Source of the DNA: Clostridiales bacterium
GTDB lineage: Bacteria > Bacillota > Clostridia > Christensenellales > UBA3700
Assembly: GCA_015055975.1 (NCBI GenBank)
Contig: SVHF01000001.1
Location: 70,752 to 134,751, forward strand
Direction of reading: 5' to 3'
DNA: 64,000 nucleotides
Shown here: positions 18,729 through 26,778 of the stretch, piece by piece
Numbering within the stretch: position 1 is the first letter of the stretch
Layout: the number at the start of each line of letters is the position of its first letter
The notes under the pieces: generated by a model
Seen by the model: only the letters and a program-made list of their open reading frames with translations
What the model was told of the DNA's origin: nothing
Database searches by the model: none
Translations under genes and position numbers: made by a program

Positions 18729-19309
18729 TTCTTAATTCAAAAGGGAATATAGCAAAAATTGAAGAAGATTATATTATAGCTACCGATGCTGGATATAAAG
18801 AGGTTTTGCTACAAGGCAAAAAGCCTAATATCGTCATTGGTGATTTTGATTCTTCAGATATGCCTAAGGATTTGGACGTTATAAAACTTCAAATCGAAAA
18901 GGATGATACAGATGGCCAAGCTGCTATTGAGTATGCAAAAGAGCATAGCATCGATGAAATTGTCATCTATGGAGTAACAGGCGGTAGATTGGATCATGAG
19001 CTTTGTAATTTATCTTTACTTGCAAAAGCACACTCTTATGGAATTAATGCGAGCGCAAAACAGCCCGATGTGACGATTTTCTATAAAGAGACGGGTAAAG
19101 TTACGTTTGATATAAATAAGGGCGCCACATTCTCTATTATTGCCTTTGGCGATGAATTAACTATTACAAATGGTAAAGGATGTAAATATCCAATAAATAA
19201 TTTAAATATTTCAAAATATGATTTAGGTCGTTCTATATCTAATATAGCGCTTGATGATAAAGTATCTTTTGAAATAATAAAAGGATCGTGTTTAATATTT
19301 AAATATTAA
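18713..19309 (+). CDS. thiN: Thiamine pyrophosphokinase
   Basis: The enzyme transfers pyrophosphate from ATP to thiamine, giving the cofactor TPP. The 198-residue length is typical. ATDAGYKEVL, IGDFDSSD and YGVTGGRLDHELCNL match the conserved substrate and metal sites. The C-terminal half forms the thiamine-binding beta domain ending in KGSCLIFKY. It converges on the thiamine transporter gene thiT, so uptake and activation of thiamine lie side by side. A GAGGAAG ribosome site lies within the end of the upstream permease gene. Confidence 0.92.
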   Translation: MRAAIVLNSKGNIAKIEEDYIIATDAGYKEVLLQGKKPNIVIGDFDSSDMPKDLDVIKLQIEKDDTDGQAAIEYAKEHSIDEIVIYGVTGGRLDHELCNLSLLAKAHSYGINASAKQPDVTIFYKETGKVTFDINKGATFSIIAFGDELTITNGKGCKYPINNLNISKYDLGRSISNIALDDKVSFEIIKGSCLIFKY

Positions 19310-19313
19310 AAGG

Positions 19314-19345
19314 ACAGCTCCCAAGGCGGGAGCTGTATTTGATTT
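19314..19345. terminator. Terminator between convergent thiN and thiT
   Basis: ACAGCTCCC (19314-19322) pairs with GGGAGCTGT (19328-19336) around AAGGC. Moderate T runs on both sides suggest it works in either direction. Confidence 0.8.
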
Positions 19346-20577
19346 TAGTTGTTAGTTGTATCAGTAGCTTGTTGCTTAGGTGCTTCAGTAGTTTTTTCTA
19401 CTTCTTCACCATATAGTTCTGTAAGTGAAACTGTTGCAGCTTTTGCTTTTGTATATTTAGCAAGGGCTCTTGCAAAATTCTTTGAAGATAATAATAAAAC
19501 TCCAGCAACTAACGCGATAGCAATATCTACAAATACAAATGAGTTGTAAGCTGTAGAGTATAAGAATAAGTTATCAACTCCAGCATCTTTTGCATATGCA
19601 CCAAATGCAAATACACCAGATAATACGTGAGCGATAAATCTACCTAAAGATGCAATGATTGCGCTTAGAGCGAATTTAACTTGTGGTAATTTTTCTAATA
19701 TATTAACATCCTTTAGACATCCAGCAAGGCTGATGAAAGCAAATGCGATTGGGTAGTCTAATAGGAATTGTGCTGGGTGAATAATAAATGGATCTTGAAT
19801 AGCTTGTAATAATCCATAGAATACTCCAACGATAAGACCTTTTTTAGAACCATAAACATAAGCAAATAGCATGATTGGAACTAATGATGCAAATGTAACT
19901 GTACCACCTTGAGGCAATTTAAATAGTGCGATATAAGATAGAGCAAATGATAGGGCAATTGAAATTCCTGCAAAAGCAATTGATCTTGTATCAAACTTTA
20001 AATCACCTTTTCTATCTGCAAAATAAGCAATTGCGATAAGACCTATAACTAAAGCTGCAGCGCTTACATATAGATTTACATTATTTAATTGACCATATTC
20101 GCCTGTGTAATATCCATCGCCTTCGATATTTCTAGAATAGAAAATAGCTGTTGTAACAATAGTTGTAATAATAGAAGCTACGATTAATGCGCCACTAGCA
20201 ATTCCTGCAATCTTTAGGGATTTAGATTTTTTGCTAGATAAGAACATCAATAGAGATGCGCTTAACAATATAATAACTAATGTTATTAAACCTGGGATAA
20301 ATACATAATATGTAATATCCTTGCTTACCCAATTATCTTCAAGATATTGAGCATTGTAGTGTTTAGCAATGTCTAAAGATAACATCAATATTCCTACAAC
20401 TACTGCATATAGTAGAATTCCGATTGATGCTGGCTTTAAAGCTTTGATAAACAATTCTTTTTTTGTAAAGTACAACACGATGCCGGCAATAACTAATAAA
20501 CCAGCAAGAGCTATTGTTGTCCATTTTACGATTGGCTCTGCAGTATCTACTGCATAAGCAGATAATAAATAAAACAT
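19345..20577 (-). CDS. thiT: ThiT-like thiamine ECF S-component with an extra N-terminal membrane domain
   Basis: Residues ~198-370 form the six-helix ThiT fold, with SYIALFKLPQGGTVTFASLVPIMLFAYVYG and GVFYGLLQAIQDPFIIHPAQ as typical thiamine-binding segments. ThiT alone is about 180-190 residues. This protein has 410, with about five extra helices in the first 190 residues and a Lys/Thr-rich cytoplasmic tail. A TPP riboswitch directly upstream confirms the thiamine link. ThiT needs a shared ECF energising module, which is not in the window. The role of the N-terminal extension is unknown. The start codon follows a seven-base U run of the riboswitch terminator. Confidence 0.85.
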   Translation of the reverse strand: MFYLLSAYAVDTAEPIVKWTTIALAGLLVIAGIVLYFTKKELFIKALKPASIGILLYAVVVGILMLSLDIAKHYNAQYLEDNWVSKDITYYVFIPGLITLVIILLSASLLMFLSSKKSKSLKIAGIASGALIVASIITTIVTTAIFYSRNIEGDGYYTGEYGQLNNVNLYVSAAALVIGLIAIAYFADRKGDLKFDTRSIAFAGISIALSFALSYIALFKLPQGGTVTFASLVPIMLFAYVYGSKKGLIVGVFYGLLQAIQDPFIIHPAQFLLDYPIAFAFISLAGCLKDVNILEKLPQVKFALSAIIASLGRFIAHVLSGVFAFGAYAKDAGVDNLFLYSTAYNSFVFVDIAIALVAGVLLLSSKNFARALAKYTKAKAATVSLTELYGEEVEKTTEAPKQQATDTTNN

Positions 20578-20603
20578 AAAAAAACTCCTTTGGCTAAGGA
20601 GAA
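20578..20603 (-). terminator. Riboswitch expression platform: terminator that also masks the ribosome site
   Basis: On the reverse strand CTCCTT, AGCCA and AAGGAG form a hairpin followed by seven Ts, then the ATG of thiT. The 3' arm AAGGAG is also the only Shine-Dalgarno, seven bases before the start. Confidence 0.8.
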
Positions 20604-20617
20604 CTGTGTGTTAAGTA

Positions 20618-20700
20618 TTGATAACTTCCTTTCGCAAGTATTACCTTGTTACAAGTTCAAAGGGTATATCTCAGCCTTTATGGCACCCCTAGCCATCAAA
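20618..20700 (-). promoter_or_regulatory. TPP (THI-box) riboswitch
   Basis: Read on the reverse strand, the leader has the TPP aptamer hallmarks in order: AGGGGTGCC, GGCTGAGATA, ACCTTTGAACTTG and GCGAAAGGAAG. The helix P1 arms TTGAT and ATCAA close it. It binds thiamine pyrophosphate and turns off thiT when the cofactor is abundant. Confidence 0.95.
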
Positions 20701-20701
20701 T

Positions 20702-20731
20702 AATATAAGGCTTTGGCAAGGTGTTGTCAAT
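20702..20731 (-). promoter_or_regulatory. Promoter of thiT
   Basis: On the reverse strand a consensus TTGACA (20726-20731) and TATATT (20702-20707) are 18 bases apart. Transcription would begin at the base of the riboswitch. Confidence 0.65.
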
Positions 20732-20759
20732 TGAAATAAATACCAATTTAGCATATAAT
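20731..20759 (+). promoter_or_regulatory. Divergent promoter of the ABC-ATPase gene
   Basis: TTGAAA (20731-20736) and TATAAT (20754-20759) are 17 bases apart. The -35 box abuts the thiT -35 on the other strand. The start codon is only seven bases after the -10. Confidence 0.75.
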
Positions 20760-20766
20760 TATTTAG

Positions 20767-21621
20767 ATGGAAAATTTAGATTTGAAAGTTCAAGATTTAT
20801 ACCTAAAATATTTTGGTGGCTACCTAGGGGTTGACATGGTTTCATTTGAAACAAATGACTCTATTGCAATCCTTGGAAAATCTATGTCAGGAAAGACATC
20901 GCTTTTAAGATGTATTGCAGGCCTTGAAAAATATGAAGGAATTATTACTTCAAATGCTCAAAACCTTGCTTTTACTTTTGATTTAAATTCTCTTAAGAAA
21001 AATAAAAGCGCAAAAGATAATATTGCGTATCCATTAGTATTAAGAAAAGAAACAAATATTGATGATAAAGTTTTAAATATTGCAAAGCGTTTTAAAATCC
21101 AAGATATTCTTGATTTACCTATATCTAAATTAACAGATGCTGAAAAAAGATTAGTAATACTTTCTCGAACATTTGTTAGGGATGCAGATTTGTATCTATT
21201 AGATGATCCATTAAAAGATGTTGAAAATAGAGAAGAATATTTCAAGATATTGATGGATGTAATTAAGGATAAGAAAGTTATTTATGCAACAACAAATGTT
21301 GATGAAGCATTAAGCTTTAAAAACATACTTTGCATGGCATATAAAAAGGCTATTGGATTTGGAACAAAAGAAGAAATATTATTGCGTCCAAAAACAATAG
21401 ATGTTTTAAAACTATTTGGTGATATAAAAACAGTAAATATTGAACTTAAAAAAGATGGAGATAAATATTATATTGAATATGAAAATATTAAATATGATGT
21501 AAAAGCTCCAATAAGTGATATTTATCTAAATAGAGAAGTAGTGTTTGTTTTGGATGATAAAAAGCCAAAATTGGACATGTATTTTGATAAATCAACAGAA
21601 TATATAATATCGAGGGCATAA
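20767..21621 (+). CDS. Divergent ABC-transporter ATPase with a degenerate signature motif
   Basis: The 284-residue protein has an ABC ATPase domain (residues ~1-220) and a small MalK-like C-terminal extension. Walker A is intact (GKSMSGKT). The signature LSGGQ is replaced by LTDAEK, and Walker B reads LYLLDDPL, with Asp in place of the catalytic Glu. Either change usually weakens hydrolysis. No permease or binding-protein gene is adjacent on this transcript. It may be a regulatory or non-transport ABC protein, or it may pair with a distant partner. There is no ribosome site before the ATG, and the -10 box position implies a leaderless message. Confidence 0.75.
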   Translation: MENLDLKVQDLYLKYFGGYLGVDMVSFETNDSIAILGKSMSGKTSLLRCIAGLEKYEGIITSNAQNLAFTFDLNSLKKNKSAKDNIAYPLVLRKETNIDDKVLNIAKRFKIQDILDLPISKLTDAEKRLVILSRTFVRDADLYLLDDPLKDVENREEYFKILMDVIKDKKVIYATTNVDEALSFKNILCMAYKKAIGFGTKEEILLRPKTIDVLKLFGDIKTVNIELKKDGDKYYIEYENIKYDVKAPISDIYLNREVVFVLDDKKPKLDMYFDKSTEYIISRA

Positions 21622-21622
21622 A

Positions 21623-23110
21623 ATGGACGACAATAAGATTGATGTTTTTCAAGATGAAGACACAAAACAAAAAGATATTTTTGTAGATTATTCTAATGAA
21701 CCTAAGAACCCAAAAGAAGTATCAACAAAAACGGCAGTGATTGCTATTGTTGCTACGTTCATAGTTTTGTTAATTATAGGCGCTGCATTTACTGCAGGAT
21801 TCTTTACTGCAAAATCAACAGGAATCGAAGGTGATATGCCACTTTTGGAAAAGGCTTATGAATATGTAAAATACTATTATTATCAAGATATTTCATTTAG
21901 CGAATTTCAAGAAACAGCATCTCTATATATGGTAAGCGCGTTAGATAAATTCTCAGGAGCTACATATGCACAAGTGCCAGCCGGAGAATATACATTTGGA
22001 TATGCAGAAAGTACAACGGATTATAATGAACATATTATAGCTAAAGTTGTTCAATCATCTCCTATGCAAGAGGCTATCGCAAAAACTAAGTGCTCAAGTC
22101 CAACATATACGCAAGGATCTTTATATAAATATGTTGAATATGCTGTTCAAGAAAATGTAGAAGAAAGCAAAATTAAAGTTGGAATAGGGGATAAATTAGT
22201 AGCTATAAGTTTTAATGGACTACAACCAATTTTTGTGGAAGGCTTATCAACTGATTCTATTAAATCTTTATTCTCTAGTGCAGATACAGATACATTTACG
22301 TTCTATTTTGCCCCATCTGACGGTGAAGGACATTATCCATATGATTATGTATATAAATATATTGTCACAAGAAGATTTGTAACAACAAAACATGCGTTTT
22401 TATATACTCCAGAAGAAATCGGGGATACAACAGGAACTACTGCCATGATAGTATTTGATTCATTCTCAGGATCTGCAATTAAAGACTTCCATGATTGTGC
22501 TCAAGCCTTCGTTGATGCGGGATACACAAAACTTATTTTAGATTTAAGAGCTAATGGCGGTGGAGACGAAGCTATATTGCAATATTTAGGTGGTTGCTTA
22601 ATTAAAGGCGCAGAAAAAGATGATAAGGATATAATAAAATATGTTAAGAATTCAGGAAAAGGTAAATTCGTAACTGAATATGTTAAATCGACAAAGGCTG
22701 GTACATTCGAAAGCGATGAAGAGGTAACGACATATAATGCAGTAAATCTTCCAGCTTTAGTTGAAGGATTTAATATGACTATTCTTTGCGATGGACATAC
22801 AGCATCTTCATCTGAAGCATTAATTGGAGCTTTGATGTATTACAATAATGCAGAAATTATAGGACGCACTACATATGGCAAGGGCGTAGGACAAGTTGTT
22901 ATTCGTTTTACAGAAAAATATGACTTGCTAATAACAAATGGTAAATACTATATTCCAACAGATTCAAATGGTGACGGAATAATAGAATGGGATACATGTA
23001 TTCATGGTGTTGGATTTATTCCAAAAGAAGAAAATACAATAGATAAAGTCGTTAGACCAATATCTACAGATAAAGCTATTAAAAGAGCGTTGACACTTTT
23101 AAATAGCTAA
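21623..23110 (+). CDS. Membrane-anchored S41-family serine protease
   Basis: The 495-residue protein has a cytoplasmic N-terminus, one membrane helix at ~35-58, and an extracytoplasmic part containing a degenerate PDZ-like region (KVGIGDKLVAISFNG). The C-terminal-processing peptidase domain follows. The catalytic Ser lies in GHTASSSEAL and the Lys in TTYGKGVGQ, both intact. LILDLRANGGGDE is the conserved strand before the active site. Such proteases trim envelope proteins or activate signalling proteins. It begins one base after the ABC-ATPase stop, so the two are co-transcribed. Confidence 0.88.
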   Translation: MDDNKIDVFQDEDTKQKDIFVDYSNEPKNPKEVSTKTAVIAIVATFIVLLIIGAAFTAGFFTAKSTGIEGDMPLLEKAYEYVKYYYYQDISFSEFQETASLYMVSALDKFSGATYAQVPAGEYTFGYAESTTDYNEHIIAKVVQSSPMQEAIAKTKCSSPTYTQGSLYKYVEYAVQENVEESKIKVGIGDKLVAISFNGLQPIFVEGLSTDSIKSLFSSADTDTFTFYFAPSDGEGHYPYDYVYKYIVTRRFVTTKHAFLYTPEEIGDTTGTTAMIVFDSFSGSAIKDFHDCAQAFVDAGYTKLILDLRANGGGDEAILQYLGGCLIKGAEKDDKDIIKYVKNSGKGKFVTEYVKSTKAGTFESDEEVTTYNAVNLPALVEGFNMTILCDGHTASSSEALIGALMYYNNAEIIGRTTYGKGVGQVVIRFTEKYDLLITNGKYYIPTDSNGDGIIEWDTCIHGVGFIPKEENTIDKVVRPISTDKAIKRALTLLNS

Positions 23111-23119
23111 GACTATAAT
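23090..23119 (+). promoter_or_regulatory. Consensus promoter inside the end of the protease gene
   Basis: TTGACA (23090-23095) and TATAAT (23114-23119), 18 bases apart, are both perfect hexamers. They would start transcription near 23126, just ahead of the structured leader. Confidence 0.8.
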
Positions 23120-23125
23120 ACTTAT

Positions 23126-23246
23126 GACCTATTTAGGGATTTATTCCTAAATCGGCCTTGAAAATATGACTAAATCGATGAGGATTCGGAGAGTAAGTAA
23201 GATCAATATTCTGACTTATAACTCCGCTTTTGGCGGAGTTTTTTAA
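23126..23246 (+). promoter_or_regulatory. Unidentified structured leader with antiterminator and terminator
   Basis: This leader shows the layout of a transcriptional riboswitch or attenuator. ATTTAGG (23131-23137) can pair with CCTAAAT at 23146 or, less fully, with a second CTAAATCG at 23170. CGGAG (23187-23191) plus GTAAGT can pair with ACTTAT plus CTCCG (23222-23226), forming an antiterminator. That pairing would break the terminator AACTCCGC/GCGGAGTT (23220-23240) and its T run. I found no match to riboswitch classes I know, including TPP, THF, glycine, purine, SAM and T-box. Confidence 0.65.
23220..23244 (+). terminator. Leader terminator upstream of the TM1266-type gene
   Basis: AACTCCGC and GCGGAGTT form an eight-pair stem around TTTTG, followed by a run of Ts. 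It lies before the gene it would control, as in an attenuator. Confidence 0.88.
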
Positions 23247-23262
23247 TCCTAAGGAAGGCAAT

Positions 23263-23514
23263 ATGAGAAGAATTGGCGTAATTGGAATTGTTCTTAAAAA
23301 CAAAGAACATGTAAGCGAGGTAAACAAGCTTTTATCTGAATATTCAGATATCATCTTCGGTAGAATGGGAGTTCCAGATAAAGAATCAGGAATTAATACC
23401 ATTTCAATTATGGTTAAGGGAACTAATGAAGAAGTATCAGCTTTAACTGGAAGATTAGGAAGGCTTGATGATGTTTATGTAAAAAGTGCTTTAACAAGCA
23501 TGGAGGTTTTATAA
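23263..23514 (+). CDS. TM1266-family (iron-only hydrogenase system) putative regulator
   Basis: The 83-residue protein reads MRRIGVIGIVLKNKEHVSEVN and ends in LGRLDDVYVKSALTSMEV. This matches the small ferredoxin-like/ACT-like proteins called TM1266, found next to [FeFe]-hydrogenase maturation genes. Their ligand is unknown. I choose ATG 23263, with AAGGAAGG before it; the ORF-track start at 23230 lies inside the terminator. No hydrogenase gene is nearby, and the next three genes form an ABC importer. Confidence 0.8.
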   Translation: MRRIGVIGIVLKNKEHVSEVNKLLSEYSDIIFGRMGVPDKESGINTISIMVKGTNEEVSALTGRLGRLDDVYVKSALTSMEVL

Positions 23515-24513
23515 ATGAAAAAGGTTTTAATATCTTTATTAGTAGTTTTAGTAATACTAACAACAGTATTTGCATTTGCTTGCAATACAGAGAAAAAGCC
23601 AGAAGGTGAATACACAATCGTTTCTCCAGATGGCGCACCAGCTTTTGCGCTAGCATCATTTTTTGAACAACCAAATTCTGATGCAACATTTAAAGTAATA
23701 CCATCAATTGTTTCATCAACTTTAATTAAGGCAGAAGCAATTAAAGCAGACTTTGCTATCGTTCCTGCTAATATGGCAGCAATTTTATACAATCAGGGCG
23801 CTGAATATAAGATGGTAGCATCAGTTACAAACGGAAATATGTTCTTTGTATCAAATCATGAGAACACAACGTTTACGCTAAATGACTTAAAGGGTCATGT
23901 CCTATATTCAATCGGACAAGGTTCTGTTCCAGCATTCATTATGTTAAACATTCTTACAAATGCAGGAATTGAATGCGAAGTATCTGAAACTCCAGTTGAA
24001 GGCAAGGTTGCAATTCAATATGTAGCAGATGGCCCAGCATTAATTACAAAAGTTAAAACAGCAACAGGAACAGTATATGGAAATCTAGCTGAGCCTGCAG
24101 TTACAACATTTATGTCAAAGGGAGGATATAGAGTTGCTGATGTGCAAGAATTATGGAAAGAATCAACAGGATCTTCTATAAAGGGATTTGCTCAAGCTGT
24201 TTTAATTGCAAAGAAATCTATTTGTGATGAAAAGCCAGAAGTAGTAGATGCTGTTATAAATTCAATTAAGGGAAGCGAAACATTTATTGTTGAACACGCA
24301 GAAGAAGTAAGACAAGATATAAAGTCATATTATGAAGAAACATCTTTAAAGAATCCAATTACATCAGAAGTTGTACAAAACTGCAACGTTCATATATACA
24401 AAGCATCAGAAAACATTGACTACATTTTAGCAACTCTAAATGCAGCATATGCAATAAATTCACAATCAGTAGGAGGTAGCGTTCCAGCAAAGGATAGCGG
24501 ATTCTATTATTAA
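23515..24513 (+). CDS. ABC importer substrate-binding lipoprotein (NMT1/ThiY-like)
   Basis: The 332-residue protein has a lipoprotein signal peptide ending in FAFAC, so it should be anchored outside the membrane. The mature part begins YTIVSPDGAPAFALASFF and has the two-lobe NMT1/THI5-type periplasmic-binding fold, including LKGHVLYSIGQGSVPAFI. Family members bind thiamine precursors, taurine, nitrate, riboflavin or other small molecules. With thiN and thiT a few kilobases away, a thiamine-precursor ligand is possible but unproven. It forms an operon with the permease and ATPase that follow. Confidence 0.85.
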   Translation: MKKVLISLLVVLVILTTVFAFACNTEKKPEGEYTIVSPDGAPAFALASFFEQPNSDATFKVIPSIVSSTLIKAEAIKADFAIVPANMAAILYNQGAEYKMVASVTNGNMFFVSNHENTTFTLNDLKGHVLYSIGQGSVPAFIMLNILTNAGIECEVSETPVEGKVAIQYVADGPALITKVKTATGTVYGNLAEPAVTTFMSKGGYRVADVQELWKESTGSSIKGFAQAVLIAKKSICDEKPEVVDAVINSIKGSETFIVEHAEEVRQDIKSYYEETSLKNPITSEVVQNCNVHIYKASENIDYILATLNAAYAINSQSVGGSVPAKDSGFYY

Positions 24514-25274
24514 TGAACAATAAGTCGATAAAGTATTTGGATATATTATTGCCATTTATAGCTCTAGGGATAGTAGTAGCCCTATGGGCTATTGTGGCTG
24601 CAGCTGTTGGCTCGCAGATAGTATTTCCATCACTTTTATCGACTCTAAAAGCATTATTTAATTTATTTGGCGAAGGGTCATTTTATGTATCTATTGGCAA
24701 TTCGCTACTTAGAGTTTTGATATCGTTTGTAATTTCATTTTTATTTGCTCTTATATTTGCAATCCTTTCTTCGCTTTTAAAAAATGTAGGGAAGGTTGTA
24801 TCAATACTTACATCAATAATGAGAACGATACCAACAATGTCAATAATTCTATTGGCGCTTATTTGGCTATCTACTTTAAATGCGCCAATGTTAGTTGCTA
24901 TTTTAGTAATCTTCCCATTGCAATATGCAGGACTTTTAAATGCAATTGTAAATGTTGATCCAAGATTGATTGAAATGGCAAAAATCTACAATGTTCCAAT
25001 TAAAAAGCAAATTCTAAATCTATATTTACCAGAAGCAGCACCTAGTGTATTTAGCACAATAAAATCAACAATATCTTTAAATGTGAAGTTAATTATAGCT
25101 GCTGAAGTTATGGCACAAACAAGAGCTTCTATGGGACTTCAAATGCAGCAAGCATCTATGTATCTTGAAATGGATGTATTATTTGCTTGGACTATTATTG
25201 CTGTTGTATTAGGACTTATTTTAGAAGGAATTGTAACTTTGGTCGAAAAACTAACAATAGGAGGCAAGAGATGA
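24513..25274 (+). CDS. ABC importer permease
   Basis: This 253-residue BPD_transp_1 permease has about six helices. The EAA loop reads LPEAAPSVFSTIKSTISLNV, the contact site for the ATPase. It overlaps the binding-protein stop by one base and the ATPase start by four bases (ATGA). It resembles the SsuC/TauC/ThiX group, matching the NMT1-type binding protein upstream. Confidence 0.88.
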   Translation: MNNKSIKYLDILLPFIALGIVVALWAIVAAAVGSQIVFPSLLSTLKALFNLFGEGSFYVSIGNSLLRVLISFVISFLFALIFAILSSLLKNVGKVVSILTSIMRTIPTMSIILLALIWLSTLNAPMLVAILVIFPLQYAGLLNAIVNVDPRLIEMAKIYNVPIKKQILNLYLPEAAPSVFSTIKSTISLNVKLIIAAEVMAQTRASMGLQMQQASMYLEMDVLFAWTIIAVVLGLILEGIVTLVEKLTIGGKR

Positions 25275-25942
25275 AGATTCAGAATCTAAAAGTATCTTTT
25301 AAAGACGTAAAAGTCTATGAAGATTTTTCAATAGATTTAGATAATAAAAAGATCACTTGTATCCTAGGGCCTTCGGGATGCGGTAAGACAACACTTTTGA
25401 ATGTATTAGCAAACAATGTTAAATTTGAAGGAAATGTATCCGATTTGGGAAAATTCGCATATGTTTTCCAAAATCCACGCTTAATTGAGTCAATAAGTGT
25501 TGAGGAGAATTTAAAATTCGTGCTAAATCCTCAAGATTATTCAAAGATTGATAAAGTGCTTGAAGATTTGGAAATTTTGGATTTAAAGAGTAAATATCCA
25601 GCTCAATTATCTGGTGGGCAAGCAAGTAGAGTAGCTATAGCTAGAGCTATTGTTTATAATCCTCAAATAATTCTTATGGATGAGCCATTTAAAGACTTAG
25701 ATATAATGCTTACAAAGAAACTTTTAGAATTATTTAGAGATTTAATTATCAAAAACGATTTAGGTGCTGTATATGTAACACATAATGTCGACGAGGCATT
25801 ATCTATTGCAGATAGAGTAATCGTTTTATCAAATTCTCCAGCAAATATTTTGTTGGATCTTCAAATTGATTCAGATCATAAAGATTTATCTTCAAAAGAG
25901 TTAAACGACGCAAGACAAAAAATATATAGTGCGCTATCTTGA
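25271..25942 (+). CDS. ABC importer ATPase
   Basis: The 223-residue nucleotide-binding subunit starts at ATG 25271 (MKIQNLKVSF), where a GGAGGCAAGAG ribosome site lies inside the permease gene. The ORF-track start at 25187 is a frame extension. Walker A GPSGCGKTT, the signature LSGGQASR and Walker B IILMDEP are all intact, as is the H-loop histidine in VTHNVDEAL. It energises the import system encoded just upstream. Confidence 0.93.
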   Translation: MKIQNLKVSFKDVKVYEDFSIDLDNKKITCILGPSGCGKTTLLNVLANNVKFEGNVSDLGKFAYVFQNPRLIESISVEENLKFVLNPQDYSKIDKVLEDLEILDLKSKYPAQLSGGQASRVAIARAIVYNPQIILMDEPFKDLDIMLTKKLLELFRDLIIKNDLGAVYVTHNVDEALSIADRVIVLSNSPANILLDLQIDSDHKDLSSKELNDARQKIYSALS

Positions 25943-25976
25943 AATTTGATATAATTTCAATAGAGAGGGCATTATT

Positions 25977-26696
25977 ATGAAAGGATGTTTAATAACATTA
26001 TTAGTTATTTTAATTATTTTAATGATTCTGGTAACAGCAGCAGTTGTTGTGTTTTTCGGATTTGAAAAAGATATTCCAGAAGGTTTAGCACAAACAATTA
26101 GAGATGAGATTGCGGGAATGGGTAGTACAACGTTTAACGTTGATTATAATCTCGTTAACGAATTCGGCGATGTAAATTGCGTTGCCACAAATACAATATC
26201 TAACGCATCTGGTGAAATTGAATTCTATGGCAAAGTTGCAATGTCAAGAACTGGAAAAGACGCTACTTTAGTTGTTGATGCCAAGTTCTATGATAAAGAT
26301 GGAAATTTTGAAGAAGAACAAAAATATTATATTGAAGATGGAAAATATATGTTCTTATATAACGAAGAAAAATATGAAGTGTCAGAAGAAGAATGGAAAT
26401 ATAATATGCCAAAGTTCTTTGCACAATACATGCCATTTGAAGAGCAAGTAGACGAATCATATAAATTAGAAGGTGGCGAGTATTTAGAAAAATTCTCAAG
26501 AATCACACAAAAGGGTATGAATGTTAAGGTATTTGCTTATAATGGCGATGATGAATATGTAATGTCTCTAAGCTTAAAGACTGGATATACAGAATCTTAC
26601 AAGATGACATTATATACAAAAGAAGATGACAAAGTAGTTAGTAAGCAAGTTTTAGAATATGCGATTGATTTAGATTTATCTAAATTTGCTAAATAA
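25977..26696 (+). CDS. Hypothetical membrane-anchored protein
   Basis: I do not recognise this 239-residue protein. It has one N-terminal helix (residues ~4-30, LITLLVILIILMILVTAAVVVFF) and then an extracytoplasmic domain rich in acidic and aromatic residues (NFEEEQKYYIEDGKYMFLYN). The fold is probably beta-rich, like lipoprotein-type domains. GAGAGGG precedes the start and a TATAAT lies at 25950-25955, so it may have its own promoter. Confidence 0.7.
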   Translation: MKGCLITLLVILIILMILVTAAVVVFFGFEKDIPEGLAQTIRDEIAGMGSTTFNVDYNLVNEFGDVNCVATNTISNASGEIEFYGKVAMSRTGKDATLVVDAKFYDKDGNFEEEQKYYIEDGKYMFLYNEEKYEVSEEEWKYNMPKFFAQYMPFEEQVDESYKLEGGEYLEKFSRITQKGMNVKVFAYNGDDEYVMSLSLKTGYTESYKMTLYTKEDDKVVSKQVLEYAIDLDLSKFAK

Positions 26697-26719
26697 ATAT
26701 AAAATATTAAAAATTATAT

Positions 26720-26747
26720 TTGCACATTTATAACTAAGTGTTATAAT
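26720..26747 (+). promoter_or_regulatory. Promoter of asnA
   Basis: TTGCAC (26720-26725) and TATAAT (26742-26747) are 16 bases apart. AGGAG follows before ATG 26779. Confidence 0.7.
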
Positions 26748-26778
26748 ACTAGCAGTTGTTTTTAGGAGTGATAAAAAT

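Noticed and set aside
23187-23200. GGAGAGTA in the leader, like the start of THF and glycine aptamers
   Set aside because: The rest of either aptamer is absent, and the same bases are better explained as the antiterminator arm.
25187-25270. N-terminal extension of the importer ATPase
   Set aside because: It overlaps the permease gene out of frame and is Cys/Arg-rich noise; a good ribosome site precedes ATG 25271.
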